NCBI RefSeq assembly: GCF_900177325.1
Contig: NZ_FXBL01000004.1
Location: 1,860,001 to 1,924,000, forward strand
Length of the DNA: 64,000 bases
Source of the DNA: Mesorhizobium australicum
GTDB lineage: Bacteria > Pseudomonadota > Alphaproteobacteria > Rhizobiales > Rhizobiaceae
Direction: 5' to 3'
The position numbers and the translations under genes are program-made. The first letter of the stretch is position 1; each line of letters opens with the position of its first letter. This document shows, one piece after another, positions 42,818 through 52,130 of this stretch. The notes beneath the pieces are model-generated. The model had not been told where the DNA came from and did not search any database. It was given only the letters and a program-made list of their open reading frames with translations.

Positions 42818-44371
42818 GTGAGCATACTGACGAAAGAGATGTATCTGTCGCTGGCCGTGATGTGGGCAGCCCATTCCGTCAACAGCATCATTTCGCTAGT
42901 GCGAATGAAGCTGATAGCGCTGCTCGTTGGTCCCGCAGGCATCGGGGTTCTAGGCCTCTTCCAGAGTTTCCAATCGACAGCGACAACACTCGCTGGGCTT
43001 GGCCTGACCACGAGCAGTGTCCGCGAACTGGCTGGTGCGCGATCGGATGAGCATGTATTCTCAGTAGTTCAGTCAGCACTGTTCGTGGGCCTGTTTCTTC
43101 AGGGAAGCATTGCCATGCTTGCGGTTTGGTTACTGCGTTCTCAGATCGCGATATGGATATTCAACGATCCGTCTTTCGACTTCGAAATCGGAGTCCTCGG
43201 GATCACGATCCTGCTGACGATGATCGGATCCTCGCAAGTAACACTTCTACAGGGACTGCGCCGGGTCAAGGATCTTGGAAAGATCATGACAATTAGCGCG
43301 CTGATCAGCACTGTTGTTGGTGTCACTGTCATCTGGTGGATCGGAGACCGCGGGATCGTCTGGTTCATGCTGACCCAATCGGTGATCGTGATCGTGGTCG
43401 CTCATGCCTACGTCCGAAGACTCGGAAACACCGGACGCCCGAAATTGGATCTGCGAGCGCGTATAAGGCGCTGGTCCCAAATGGTCCATTTGGGAATACC
43501 GTTCATGCTGGGTGCTTTGGTTGCTGCGTTTTCGCTACTGACGGTTCGAGCTGCGCTTGTCGAGAGCGCGGGGCTGGATGTTGCCGGGTATTTTTCCGCG
43601 TCTTGGTCGATTTCTCTTTTGTATGTCAATTTTATCTTGCAGGCGATGAATACCGACTACTTCCCACGACTGAGCGAAACCGATGCCGATCACAGGAAGA
43701 CCTCGGAACTGATCAATACCCAGATTCTGGTCAACCTGTCCATCGGCGGCCCGATTATCTTGGTGACAATTGTCTCGGCACCCTGGTTGATCAGGTTGCT
43801 TTATTCCGCTTCTTTCGCGCCGACAGCTGAACTCCTTCAGTGGCAAGCGCTCGGCAACGCGCTCAAGCTTTTCAGCTTGCCGCTCAGTTATGTTCTAGTG
43901 GCGCGTGGCCACTCCATAGTGTTCTTCCTAGCTGAGGTTTTCTGGAACGGATTGTTCATCGGCATCATCGTCGGAGGGTTCGAGAGCCTTGGGTTGACGA
44001 TTGTCGGGGTCGCTTATCTCGTGGCCTATGCCATTTTTCTTGCTCTCCACGTTCTATACCTGAGAGCCAAGCTGCAGCTGTTGGTTTCGCAGGATGCTGT
44101 GCTGATCGGCGCAACAGTGTTCGTTGCTGCCGCGATCGTGATGTTTCTGTCGCGCAATTTCGGCGTCTACGGTCTCGGCTTTGGCGTGGTTTTCTCGCTG
44201 GCTGGCAGCGCGTTCGGAATTCGGGTTGCTTTTGCGAGGATGGCGCGTGCGAACACCCCAGTGCCAGCACGTATCAGACGTATATACGCGATGATCGGTT
44301 GGCATCTGCCGGCGTCAAGCTCGGCCACTGATGGAAATGAACCGATCGTCATCAGACCCAGGCCACTGTGA
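42818..44371 (+). CDS. wzx: Wzx-type lipid-linked oligosaccharide flippase
   Basis: The 517-residue protein has 12-14 hydrophobic segments and a MOP-superfamily N-terminus (AHSVNSIISLVRMKLIALLV, GPAGIGVLGLFQSFQS). It should flip undecaprenyl-linked repeat units to the periplasm for the Wzy-like polymerase at 53290. GTG 42818 is used; ATG 42839 is possible. The C-terminal 40 residues are soluble. Its stop overlaps the next gene start. Confidence 0.9.
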   Translation: MSILTKEMYLSLAVMWAAHSVNSIISLVRMKLIALLVGPAGIGVLGLFQSFQSTATTLAGLGLTTSSVRELAGARSDEHVFSVVQSALFVGLFLQGSIAMLAVWLLRSQIAIWIFNDPSFDFEIGVLGITILLTMIGSSQVTLLQGLRRVKDLGKIMTISALISTVVGVTVIWWIGDRGIVWFMLTQSVIVIVVAHAYVRRLGNTGRPKLDLRARIRRWSQMVHLGIPFMLGALVAAFSLLTVRAALVESAGLDVAGYFSASWSISLLYVNFILQAMNTDYFPRLSETDADHRKTSELINTQILVNLSIGGPIILVTIVSAPWLIRLLYSASFAPTAELLQWQALGNALKLFSLPLSYVLVARGHSIVFFLAEVFWNGLFIGIIVGGFESLGLTIVGVAYLVAYAIFLALHVLYLRAKLQLLVSQDAVLIGATVFVAAAIVMFLSRNFGVYGLGFGVVFSLAGSAFGIRVAFARMARANTPVPARIRRIYAMIGWHLPASSSATDGNEPIVIRPRPL

Positions 44372-46005
44372 TGACAAAGGTCACTCCGAAAAATGGTGCG
44401 GGCAACAAGTCGCAACCGATTCATGACTTAAATTTCGAGAATAGTTCCGTAATATTGTCTCAGCTGCCCCCCCCGCCGCCGCCGATGCCTACGGAAGGCT
44501 TACCGTTTCCGCGGATCAATCTGAGCGAAGTGACGGACTTCTACGAAAATCTAGTCTCACGTGCGTTGGCGCTGGTCGACAAAGGTAGGATGTCAGAGAC
44601 CCTAGCCATGATCGCTGAGGCAGCGAAGATCGCCTACCTGATCAATTGGCGCTTTCAAGACGCGCGCCTTGAGGGTGCCCTCGAACGCGTCAGCGCCTCG
44701 TTGCTTCCAACCGAGAACTGTCCGCCATCTAGCGGCGAACGGATTGTCTTCTTCGACAGCTGGGGAATGGATGTTCGTGGTCTAAGCCTTCAATATGTGC
44801 GTGCTCTGAACGCGGTCGGAGCCAAGATTCTTTTCATCTGTGAGAGCCGCAACGACGCGGGGTCGGTAGGCCTGCGCGATGAACTGTCTAGCGCCCCAGA
44901 GACGCAATCACTTTACCTTAACGGAGTGACTGACGAGATAGAAAAGGCACGGCGAATCCATAAGTCAATATCCGGCTTCGGTCCGAGCCGGATCATGATG
45001 CACATGAACCCTTGGGCGGTGGGCGCGATTACCGCGTTCCACGCCTTTCCAGGGGTGCCAAAATACCAGATTAATCTGACAGACCACGCCTTTTGGCTCG
45101 GCACCGGCTGCACTGACTATTCGGTGGAGTTTCGCGACTACGGTCTGATGATTAGCCAGAATAAGCGCGGTATTCCCGCAGCCCGGACTATCCTGAACCC
45201 CTATTACCCGATCGTCGAGGACAGCCATATCGGTTCGGTTCCCGAACGGGGAGACGACGACGTTGTCATCTTCACCGGCGGTGCATTCTACAAGATGTAT
45301 GGGCGTGAAGGGTATTTCTTTGACCTGATTTCGAGCCTACTTGACGATTATGAGAACGTAGTGGTGTGGATTGCCGGCAATGGACGGACGACATTGCTGG
45401 AACAGTGCTTGCGCCGCCATCTCGAGACCGGGCGGGTTAAGTTGATCGGAAACCGCAAAGATATCAACGCGGTATTCAGGGCGACCGACATTTACCTCTC
45501 AACCTATCCGTTTTGTGGTGCGCTGATGGCGCAGCTCGCGGCCGCAAACGACGTTCCGATCCTGTCGTTCACCAGCCCCGATTTGGTCACCAACAATCTT
45601 GAAGACATCGTCGGTACGGATGGCGTTCCCCAGATCACTTTCACCGATGTCGGCAAGTTCCGGCAGGCGGCTGCCGAGCTGATCACGGACGTAAACAAGC
45701 GGACATCTGCCGCCTCGGCGGCCAAGGCAGCTATGCACAATCGGGCCACTTTTGAAAGGCGCATGGTTGAAATCCTGTCGCGCACCGAAGATCGCCCACG
45801 AACTGCGTCGAATCTGATGCAGATAGACTATAATGCCTTTACAAGCCTTTACTTGGAGATCGAAAACCATTTTCAGGACGAGCTTGCAAAACGGCTCTTG
45901 CGGAACTCGACGCTTCATTCGGCACTTAAGTTTCCCCTGTTGACTGCTAAAGCGGCCATTCAGGTCGCGTCTTTCTCACTGTTAAAGCGAGCGAACAAAG
46001 CGTGA
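44371..46005 (+). CDS. Large glycosyltransferase-like protein
   Basis: The 544-residue product has an N-terminal unique part with six consecutive prolines (33-38) and a helical TPR-like region (about 50-110). A GT-B-like region follows (IVFFDSWGMDVRGLSLQYVR, then INLTDHAFWLGTGCTDYSVE, VIFTGGAFYKMYGREGYFFD, KLIGNRKDINAVFRATDIYL). The last segments resemble the nucleotide-sugar domain of GT4/GT41-type enzymes. The sugar and linkage are unknown. The proline run should make translation depend on EF-P. Confidence 0.65.
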   Translation: MTKVTPKNGAGNKSQPIHDLNFENSSVILSQLPPPPPPMPTEGLPFPRINLSEVTDFYENLVSRALALVDKGRMSETLAMIAEAAKIAYLINWRFQDARLEGALERVSASLLPTENCPPSSGERIVFFDSWGMDVRGLSLQYVRALNAVGAKILFICESRNDAGSVGLRDELSSAPETQSLYLNGVTDEIEKARRIHKSISGFGPSRIMMHMNPWAVGAITAFHAFPGVPKYQINLTDHAFWLGTGCTDYSVEFRDYGLMISQNKRGIPAARTILNPYYPIVEDSHIGSVPERGDDDVVIFTGGAFYKMYGREGYFFDLISSLLDDYENVVVWIAGNGRTTLLEQCLRRHLETGRVKLIGNRKDINAVFRATDIYLSTYPFCGALMAQLAAANDVPILSFTSPDLVTNNLEDIVGTDGVPQITFTDVGKFRQAAAELITDVNKRTSAASAAKAAMHNRATFERRMVEILSRTEDRPRTASNLMQIDYNAFTSLYLEIENHFQDELAKRLLRNSTLHSALKFPLLTAKAAIQVASFSLLKRANKA

Positions 46006-46038
46006 CCGCTAGCGGCAAAACTTGCGAGGCAAATTGAA

Positions 46039-46671
46039 ATGGGCAGGAGACTGATCCATTTTGTAGCGCAGGTCGCGCTCGTGCTTTTTTTTCCAGTCTT
46101 GTCACATAAGGGGATCTTCTGGCGATATAAGGTTATGGGTCTAGCTTTTACTGCCCGCAATCGCGGAAAATTCAAACGCATGGACAAAGACGTGTTTCTT
46201 TCCAGCGACCTCATCCTTAGGGGGCCGGAATTCATCGAGATTGGTCGTGGTGCGAGTGTCGGTCCGAGATGTTCTCTAACCGTCTGGGATGTCGGGATGA
46301 ATAGTGGCCGAGTTTGCCTGAAAATCGGCGACGACACCTCAATCGGGGAAGGGGCGCATATCACCGCAGCCAACAGCATCCAGATCGGCAACAATGTCCT
46401 GTTCGGTAAACACATCACTGTCTCGGACAACAATCACGGTGATACCACGCTTGCCGCGGTCGAGGTGCCTCCCCCTCAGCGCCCCCTAGTGAGTAAGGGG
46501 CCGGTGGTAATCGAAGACAACGTGTGGATTGGCGACAAGGCGACCATTCTTGCAGGCGTGACAATTGGTCGAGGCGCTATCGTCGCCGCCAATTCGGTCG
46601 TGACTCACGACGTTCCGGTCGCCTGCGTCGTTGCCGGCGTGCCGGCCAGATTGGTGAAGAGAATGGAATGA
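46039..46671 (+). CDS. Hexapeptide-repeat O-acetyltransferase
   Basis: The 210-residue protein has a short hydrophobic N-terminus (about 8-22) and a left-handed beta-helix (about 70-205: ILRGPEFIEIGRGASVGPRC, GDDTSIGEGAHITAANSIQI, the acetyl-CoA loop with DNNHG, then NVWIGDKATILAGVTIGRGA and AGVPARLVKR). It resembles WcaF/NodL-like enzymes that O-acetylate sugars of surface polysaccharides. Confidence 0.85.
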   Translation: MGRRLIHFVAQVALVLFFPVLSHKGIFWRYKVMGLAFTARNRGKFKRMDKDVFLSSDLILRGPEFIEIGRGASVGPRCSLTVWDVGMNSGRVCLKIGDDTSIGEGAHITAANSIQIGNNVLFGKHITVSDNNHGDTTLAAVEVPPPQRPLVSKGPVVIEDNVWIGDKATILAGVTIGRGAIVAANSVVTHDVPVACVVAGVPARLVKRME

Positions 46672-46740
46672 GCGAAGGCCTTAGCCCAGCCTCGATTCAG
46701 CCCGCTATATTGAAGCCGTTGAAAGAATGAAAACACCGCA

Positions 46741-48036
46741 ATGAGTTCTTCTTCCCAATCGATCTTTCAACCTGACACAGACCGGTGCATCTTTACTATC
46801 TGCACTAAGAGTTACATCGGTCTTGCGAATGCTCTCGGGGCGTCATTACATGCGCGAGGCGTTGCAGCCGACTACGTGATCGTCATTGTCGATCACAACA
46901 TCACCGACGTGTCTAGCCCATTTGGAAGGCTGGTGCCCGCCACCGAGATCTGTGGTTACGACACGGCGCGATGGGCTGAGCGCGCATTCAAGTATGACCT
47001 CGTCGAACTCTGCACGTCGATCAAGGCGCGATGTTTCCAGGCGCTGTTCGAGGCCGGATATGATAAGGTCATCTACTTCGATCCAGACATCATCGTGTTT
47101 GATGATCTGCATACCGTGTTCACCGGCCTAGAGGATCACGATGTCGTCGTCACACCGCATCGGCTGGCTTACGACAGTGACATGCCCGCCCGCGGAGGTG
47201 TGTTCAACATCGGCTTTCTCGCCGCACGCAGGAGCCTAGCGAGCGACCGGGTGTTAGCTTGGTGGGACGCGCGCCTTGAGAACCGGTCGCTGAGCGATCC
47301 GATACGTGGCTTTTTCACCGACCAGAAATGGCTGGACCACCTGCCGGTTCTGCTGCGCGACGGGCGACTGATGGTGTCTGGGCATCCCGGCATGAACTTG
47401 GCGCCATGGAACTTCGGCGAACGCACCCTTGATCGCCGGGGCGAAGGTTGGGTCGTGTCGTTGCGTGGGCATGAGGCAGAACCAAAGCCACTTAGCTTCG
47501 TTCATTTCTCAGCCTTCAATTACCGGATGCTTGCACAGGGATTGGTCGACCCGAGCACCGCCGAAGCAGTGGCGCAAGTGCCGAAATTTGCTGAAATATC
47601 TGAGGTTCTCGCGAGTTATCTAAGGCAGGGTCGATTTCTCGATTATTCGTCAATTCCTTATGAATTCTCGACTTTTTCGGACGGTCGACCGATCTTGCAA
47701 GGTCATCGACGGATTTTCCAGAGACTGCAGGAGCGAGGCGAGAGCTTGCCCGAGCCCTTTTCGACCCAAGGTTTGTTTTACCTGATATTGCAGCGTAGTG
47801 GTCTGCTGGCAAGGAAAAGCGCGGGGGGCACAGAGAAGATCCGGGGGAAAGAGCTGGAACGAAAAATCGATCGCGCAGCCTCGCTTCTTGATTCAGTCTC
47901 ACGGCTAGCCTTGCGCATGGTCGGCTATCCGCGGTTCTCACAATTGAGCAAACTTCTGGTCCGATATTTCCACACGAACAATCATGCACGGCTTCTCCAG
48001 TATCGCGGTGAAAAGATTGATGTCGAGTATTTCTAG
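46741..48036 (+). CDS. GT8-like glycosyltransferase
   Basis: The 431-residue product has a GT-A-like N-terminal domain with a DxD metal motif (KVIYFDPDIIVFDDL, about 119-133), preceded by CTKSYIGLANALGASLHARG and followed by GGVFNIGFLAARRS, as in GT8-type enzymes. HFSAFNYR lies before a helical C-terminal part of unknown role. It is one of at least six candidate glycosyltransferases of the locus. Sugar specificity is not evident. Confidence 0.75.
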   Translation: MSSSSQSIFQPDTDRCIFTICTKSYIGLANALGASLHARGVAADYVIVIVDHNITDVSSPFGRLVPATEICGYDTARWAERAFKYDLVELCTSIKARCFQALFEAGYDKVIYFDPDIIVFDDLHTVFTGLEDHDVVVTPHRLAYDSDMPARGGVFNIGFLAARRSLASDRVLAWWDARLENRSLSDPIRGFFTDQKWLDHLPVLLRDGRLMVSGHPGMNLAPWNFGERTLDRRGEGWVVSLRGHEAEPKPLSFVHFSAFNYRMLAQGLVDPSTAEAVAQVPKFAEISEVLASYLRQGRFLDYSSIPYEFSTFSDGRPILQGHRRIFQRLQERGESLPEPFSTQGLFYLILQRSGLLARKSAGGTEKIRGKELERKIDRAASLLDSVSRLALRMVGYPRFSQLSKLLVRYFHTNNHARLLQYRGEKIDVEYF

Positions 48037-49234
48037 TTCGGGGGAGAACCGGAGCTCTTCAGTGGTGCCTGGCGTAAGAATGCCCCTTGCCGGCTCAGCA
48101 AGCTTTGGAGCGTTTCTTGACGACATCGCCTGTCTTGGAGTCGACATGGCGGAGCCCGCTCCTAATGGGATGATGTATGGCGTGTTCCGAGCCCGCTCAA
48201 ACGATCGTTACTGGCTCGCGCCGCTTTCACCGCGGGGCGCGACACGGGCGGGGCTCGAGATGTTTCAGCCTGTCACCAGCGTCGCGACGCTGGCGAAGCA
48301 AGCGGCACTCTTGTCGATTGGGCTGCGTGTAGATTCGTTCTGGGCGCGGCAGCGTATCCGCCTTTCTGGCCTGCCGCGACTAAACGTCATTTTCTGCAAA
48401 CCCGTGGCGGCAGTCGCATATTTCACCGGCACAGAAGGCCCTCATCGCAAGACCGCGATTCAGTTCATGACGCACGCGGGGGATATTTTGGGCTACGGCA
48501 AACTCACCCGAAGCGACGAGGTCGCCCACTATCTTGTCGCCGAGGCGTCCACTCTCGACCGCGTGGCCCAGATGAGGCTGAAGAGTGCGGGCATACCGCG
48601 TAAGCTCGGACAGGGAGTGCTGGGCGGGGCGACGTGGATTGTCACGGACAGCCGAAGAGGACGGGCTACGAGGGTCGATTGCAGCTTAGGTGCCGCACAT
48701 GTTGACTTCCTGAGAGAACTTGCCGTGGGGACGGGGCGATCTGGGAGCACGGAGATCGTGGCGGCCCTTCTGGATCGTGCCTCCGCCCAGGCCGATGCGA
48801 CATGGTCGCGTCGTTTCCTGCGCGGCAGCGCCCTGGCGAGAGCCTGGCGGGACGGCATCGAGACGTGCTTCGCGCATGGTGACTTTACCCCTTGGAACTG
48901 CTTCATCGATGCGGAGGGGCTCTATGTCTTCGACTGGGAATACGCCTGTGAGGGCTATCCGGTTGGTTTCGACTTGGTTCGCTTTCTGCTTGCTCACCCA
49001 GCTCAGGTTGAGCCTCGGGAAGAGAACGAAGCGGTCCTCGCGCAACTGGTAGGGGTGCATTTCGCGGGGGACATGGCGCGCGCTGAGCGACATTATCTTC
49101 TGTCATTGTTGGTCCACGCGGCATTCTATCAGGAACGCCAGCTGCGTGTCGGTGCTCCGTCTGATCGGTGGAGCGATGCCGATCGCTATGCTCGCCTTGT
49201 CGACGCCGCGACACTTGCGGAGGTACGGCAATGA
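48020..49234 (+). CDS. Phosphotransferase (APH/choline-kinase fold) in the EPS locus
   Basis: About 404 residues. The C-terminal half has the kinase-fold catalytic loop HGDFTPWNCFID (near residue 287) and metal-binding FDWEYACEGYPVGFDLVRFL, as in APH, choline and LPS kinases. The N-terminal lobe is diverged. It could phosphorylate a sugar, choline-like or lipid acceptor during polysaccharide assembly; the substrate is unknown. ATG 48020 overlaps the GT8-like gene by 17 bases; a longer start at 47984 exists. The stop overlaps the next gene (ATGA). Confidence 0.75.
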   Translation: MSSISSSGENRSSSVVPGVRMPLAGSASFGAFLDDIACLGVDMAEPAPNGMMYGVFRARSNDRYWLAPLSPRGATRAGLEMFQPVTSVATLAKQAALLSIGLRVDSFWARQRIRLSGLPRLNVIFCKPVAAVAYFTGTEGPHRKTAIQFMTHAGDILGYGKLTRSDEVAHYLVAEASTLDRVAQMRLKSAGIPRKLGQGVLGGATWIVTDSRRGRATRVDCSLGAAHVDFLRELAVGTGRSGSTEIVAALLDRASAQADATWSRRFLRGSALARAWRDGIETCFAHGDFTPWNCFIDAEGLYVFDWEYACEGYPVGFDLVRFLLAHPAQVEPREENEAVLAQLVGVHFAGDMARAERHYLLSLLVHAAFYQERQLRVGAPSDRWSDADRYARLVDAATLAEVRQ

Positions 49235-50532
49235 TCCGGTCGACGAGTTCCACCGCAATGAATCGCCAACAAAGCACCAGAGCTAAGCAACCGATGGGAA
49301 TTCTGGTGTCCGCCTATTCTTGCGAGACCGGCAGGGGCAGCGAGGGTGAGATCGGCTGGCGCTTCGTGACCCACCTTGCCCGCGATCACGAAGTCTGGGT
49401 CATAACCCGTGCCAATCTACGCGCCGTTCACGCGAGGACCTTTGAGACGGAGCCACGGCCGAAAAGCTTGCACTTCATCTATTTCGATCTGCCGTGGATA
49501 TTCCGCTTCTACAAGAGAGGCAAACGGTTCTTTCTCGTTTACTATTATTTCTGGCAGATCGGTGTAGGCTTGCGGGCACGGCGTCTGATGCGGGAGCAGC
49601 GCTTCGACGTCCTGCATCATCTGATTGGCGGCATGGACTGGATGCCCGCCGGAATCTCGCTGGCGCCTGGTCCATTCGTCTGGGGGCCAGTAGGCAGCGA
49701 AAATACCCATCCGCTAATCTTTGCCGACCTGCCGCTCGCGTCGCGTGTCAAGGACCGGAGCCGGCGGGCGATTCGGTGGGTTCTGCGCGGTTTCGACCCG
49801 TTCCTGCGATTCACCGCAAGTCGTGCAAGTGTGATCCTGAGCCAAACGCCAGAGACCATGCCGCGTCGTTACAAGCAGCGGATGCGACCGTTCGAGCAAA
49901 CCGGTATCGCCGACCTCCCGAGCCTGGCGCGACCCAAGAGCGATTTCGAGCGCGGCGAGCGTTTGCAGATCGTATTCGCGGGTGAACTGAAAGACTGGAA
50001 AGGGGCATGGTTTGCCTGTGCCGCCGCTCTCAAGTTCTTCGAGAACGACGCGCATTCGGATCTGATCGTTGTTGGTGATGGTCCATTGCGCGCGGATCTC
50101 GAGTCGATGGCTCTCCGCCACCCGCAGGGACATAGGGTCCGTTTCCTCGGCGAGATCGCCATGGATCAACTTATCGAAGTCTTACGTTCGGGCGATGTGT
50201 TCCTCTACCCCTCCTTCCACCACGGAATGGCGACAGTGGTGCTGCAGGCGATGTTAACGGGCCTTCCGGTAGTCTGCATCGAAGGCGATGCGATCGGGCG
50301 GGCTATTAAGCAGGAGGCCGGCATCACGGTGACGCTAAGCCCCGACAGCGATCCGGTGGACGGTATCGTTTCGGCCCTCTCCGAGCTTGCCAAGGACGAC
50401 GCCCGCCGACAGCGGCTCGCCAAGTCGGCACAGACCATCGCCCGCGAGCGCTTTTCCTACGAAACCCTCTCGGCCGCATTATCGAAAATCTACAAGGAGA
50501 TCGTGTCCGTCGATGTCGTGCGCGCGCGATAA
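49231..50532 (+). CDS. GT4-family glycosyltransferase
   Basis: The 433-residue GT-B enzyme begins with SAYSCETGRGSEGEIGWRFV, typical of GT4 proteins of EPS loci. Its C-terminal domain has IVFAGELKDWKGAWFACAAA, VVGDGPLRADLESMA and the E-x7-E-like region FLYPSFHHGMATVVLQAM. ATG 49231 overlaps the upstream stop by four bases. It is predicted to act on the cytoplasmic face, adding one sugar of the repeat. Confidence 0.88.
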   Translation: MIRSTSSTAMNRQQSTRAKQPMGILVSAYSCETGRGSEGEIGWRFVTHLARDHEVWVITRANLRAVHARTFETEPRPKSLHFIYFDLPWIFRFYKRGKRFFLVYYYFWQIGVGLRARRLMREQRFDVLHHLIGGMDWMPAGISLAPGPFVWGPVGSENTHPLIFADLPLASRVKDRSRRAIRWVLRGFDPFLRFTASRASVILSQTPETMPRRYKQRMRPFEQTGIADLPSLARPKSDFERGERLQIVFAGELKDWKGAWFACAAALKFFENDAHSDLIVVGDGPLRADLESMALRHPQGHRVRFLGEIAMDQLIEVLRSGDVFLYPSFHHGMATVVLQAMLTGLPVVCIEGDAIGRAIKQEAGITVTLSPDSDPVDGIVSALSELAKDDARRQRLAKSAQTIARERFSYETLSAALSKIYKEIVSVDVVRAR

Positions 50533-50763
50533 CTCTCGGCGGAAGCCTGCAAAACCAAGTGATAGAGCAATCCTATCGCGAGTATCAATGGTCGTCGGTG
50601 GAGCAAGACATACGCCTGCTGGTGCAGACATACGGGAACGTCGAGGTCCTCATGATCCAGGACGAATTGATAGATCGGACTCCGGCAAACTGTCAGGAAC
50701 AGCAGTGTTGATATACGGATCACCTTCGCCGAATCTGCTAAAGGCGCGCCGAAGGAAGAACGT
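50533..50763. other. Gap before the first acyltransferase, no gene
   Basis: No supported frame or strong hairpin. GAAGGAAG at its end serves as ribosome binding site for the TTG-started acyltransferase gene. Confidence 0.35.
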
Positions 50764-51858
50764 TTGAAGCAACAACTCGACGAAATTCAGATCCTGCGCG
50801 CAGTGGCCGCGCTGGCGGTTCTCGTGTTCCACACCGAGCGAGAGATTGCCATGCTGGACCCCGTCGGAGTCATCTGGTTCCTCCGTAATGCCGCCTGGCT
50901 CGGGCAGTTCGGGGTCGATATCTTTTTCGTGATCAGTGGCTTCATCATGTTCTATGTTCATAGGACAGATTTTGGGCACCCTAAACTGATTGGCCAATTC
51001 TTTTTGCGTCGAGTGATCCGTATCGTGCCGTCGTATTGGCTACTCACGGCGATCTCTGTGCTCGGGCTGATCTTGATCCCCGCGGCTTTCAACTCAAGGG
51101 TGTTGGACTGGCCGTGGATCGTCGCCTCGTTTCTGTTCGTTCCTTGGACGGGGCCCAATGGTGTCGTCGCCCCCGTTGTCGGCCCCGGATGGACGCTCAA
51201 CTATGAAATGTTCTTCTACCTCGTGTTTGGCGCGTTGCTGGCTTTTCCGAAACGTGCGGCGCTGCTGACGATGGCAGCTCTTCTTTCGGGATTCGCGTTT
51301 TTGGGCGTATTGCTCGACCCTGCGGCGCCGGTTCCGGCCTTGATCACCAGCACCCTACTTCTCGAGTTCTTGCTGGGCGTCGGGATCAGCTGGTTGCTCT
51401 TTCACGGGGTCTTTTTGCCGCTACGCTTCCGGTTAGGCATCCTCGTGGTTTCGATCCTGATCCTGATGATTGCGATTGTGGTCTATCGCGCGGGGCTTCT
51501 CGACACGATCTGGCGGCTAGGATTTTTTGGCTTGCCCGCTGCGGGAATCGTGGTGGCGGTGTTGCTACGCAGCACCACGGTTGATGCCGCGCCTCGGCGA
51601 GGATCCCTCTGGCGGTTGCTCCTGGCGATCGGCGATTCCTCCTACGCCTTGTATCTGACACACGTCTTCACACTGCGGATTGGCGGGCTTGTCTTGGAAG
51701 GATTTCTTCCACAGTTGCCTGCCAGCATGGACTTCCTGGTGCTGACCGGGCTGGCGATCTTAGTTGGGCATCTGTTCTTCGTGATGTTTGATCAGCCCGT
51801 ATATGCGTGGCTAAAACGCCGGTTGCCACTGCATCGCCCCGCGACGGTCGTGCCATGA
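50764..51858 (+). CDS. OafA/ExoZ-type acyltransferase 1
   Basis: The 364-residue acyltransferase-3 protein has ten or so membrane helices, the catalytic-type LVFHTEREI near residue 22, FFVISGFIMFYVHRTDFGHP and the RRVIRIVPSYWLLT motif. These enzymes O-acylate (acetyl, succinyl) polysaccharide on the membrane. The TTG start follows GAAGGAAGAACG; no ATG occurs before the first helix. Confidence 0.9.
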   Translation: MKQQLDEIQILRAVAALAVLVFHTEREIAMLDPVGVIWFLRNAAWLGQFGVDIFFVISGFIMFYVHRTDFGHPKLIGQFFLRRVIRIVPSYWLLTAISVLGLILIPAAFNSRVLDWPWIVASFLFVPWTGPNGVVAPVVGPGWTLNYEMFFYLVFGALLAFPKRAALLTMAALLSGFAFLGVLLDPAAPVPALITSTLLLEFLLGVGISWLLFHGVFLPLRFRLGILVVSILILMIAIVVYRAGLLDTIWRLGFFGLPAAGIVVAVLLRSTTVDAAPRRGSLWRLLLAIGDSSYALYLTHVFTLRIGGLVLEGFLPQLPASMDFLVLTGLAILVGHLFFVMFDQPVYAWLKRRLPLHRPATVVP

Positions 51859-52130
51859 AGGTGGAATCGTATGCCGTGCAGGTAGACGCTGGAACCATTT
51901 CGCTTGAAGAGAATGGGAGAGGTCCGGAAAAATTGCGACGATCCACGCTTTCGCGTGGGCTGAGTCGAAGAAAATCCCCTGTGAAAGGGGCAAATTGAGT
52001 GGCGGCCTGCCGATTCGTAGATCAATCCGGACTGGGGCAATATGAAGTTTGACCTTCACGAAGAGAGTGCGTCTGGTTAACCGGGGTGGACGCTTCTGAC
52101 GGGGTTGTTACGAGCAGGAAAGTGGAAGAT
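51859..52130. other. Gap between acyltransferase genes, no gene
   Basis: About 270 bases with no supported frame. The second acyltransferase frame could start at GTG 52086 inside it, but ATG 52131 follows GGAAG and lies closer to the conserved domain. Confidence 0.35.
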
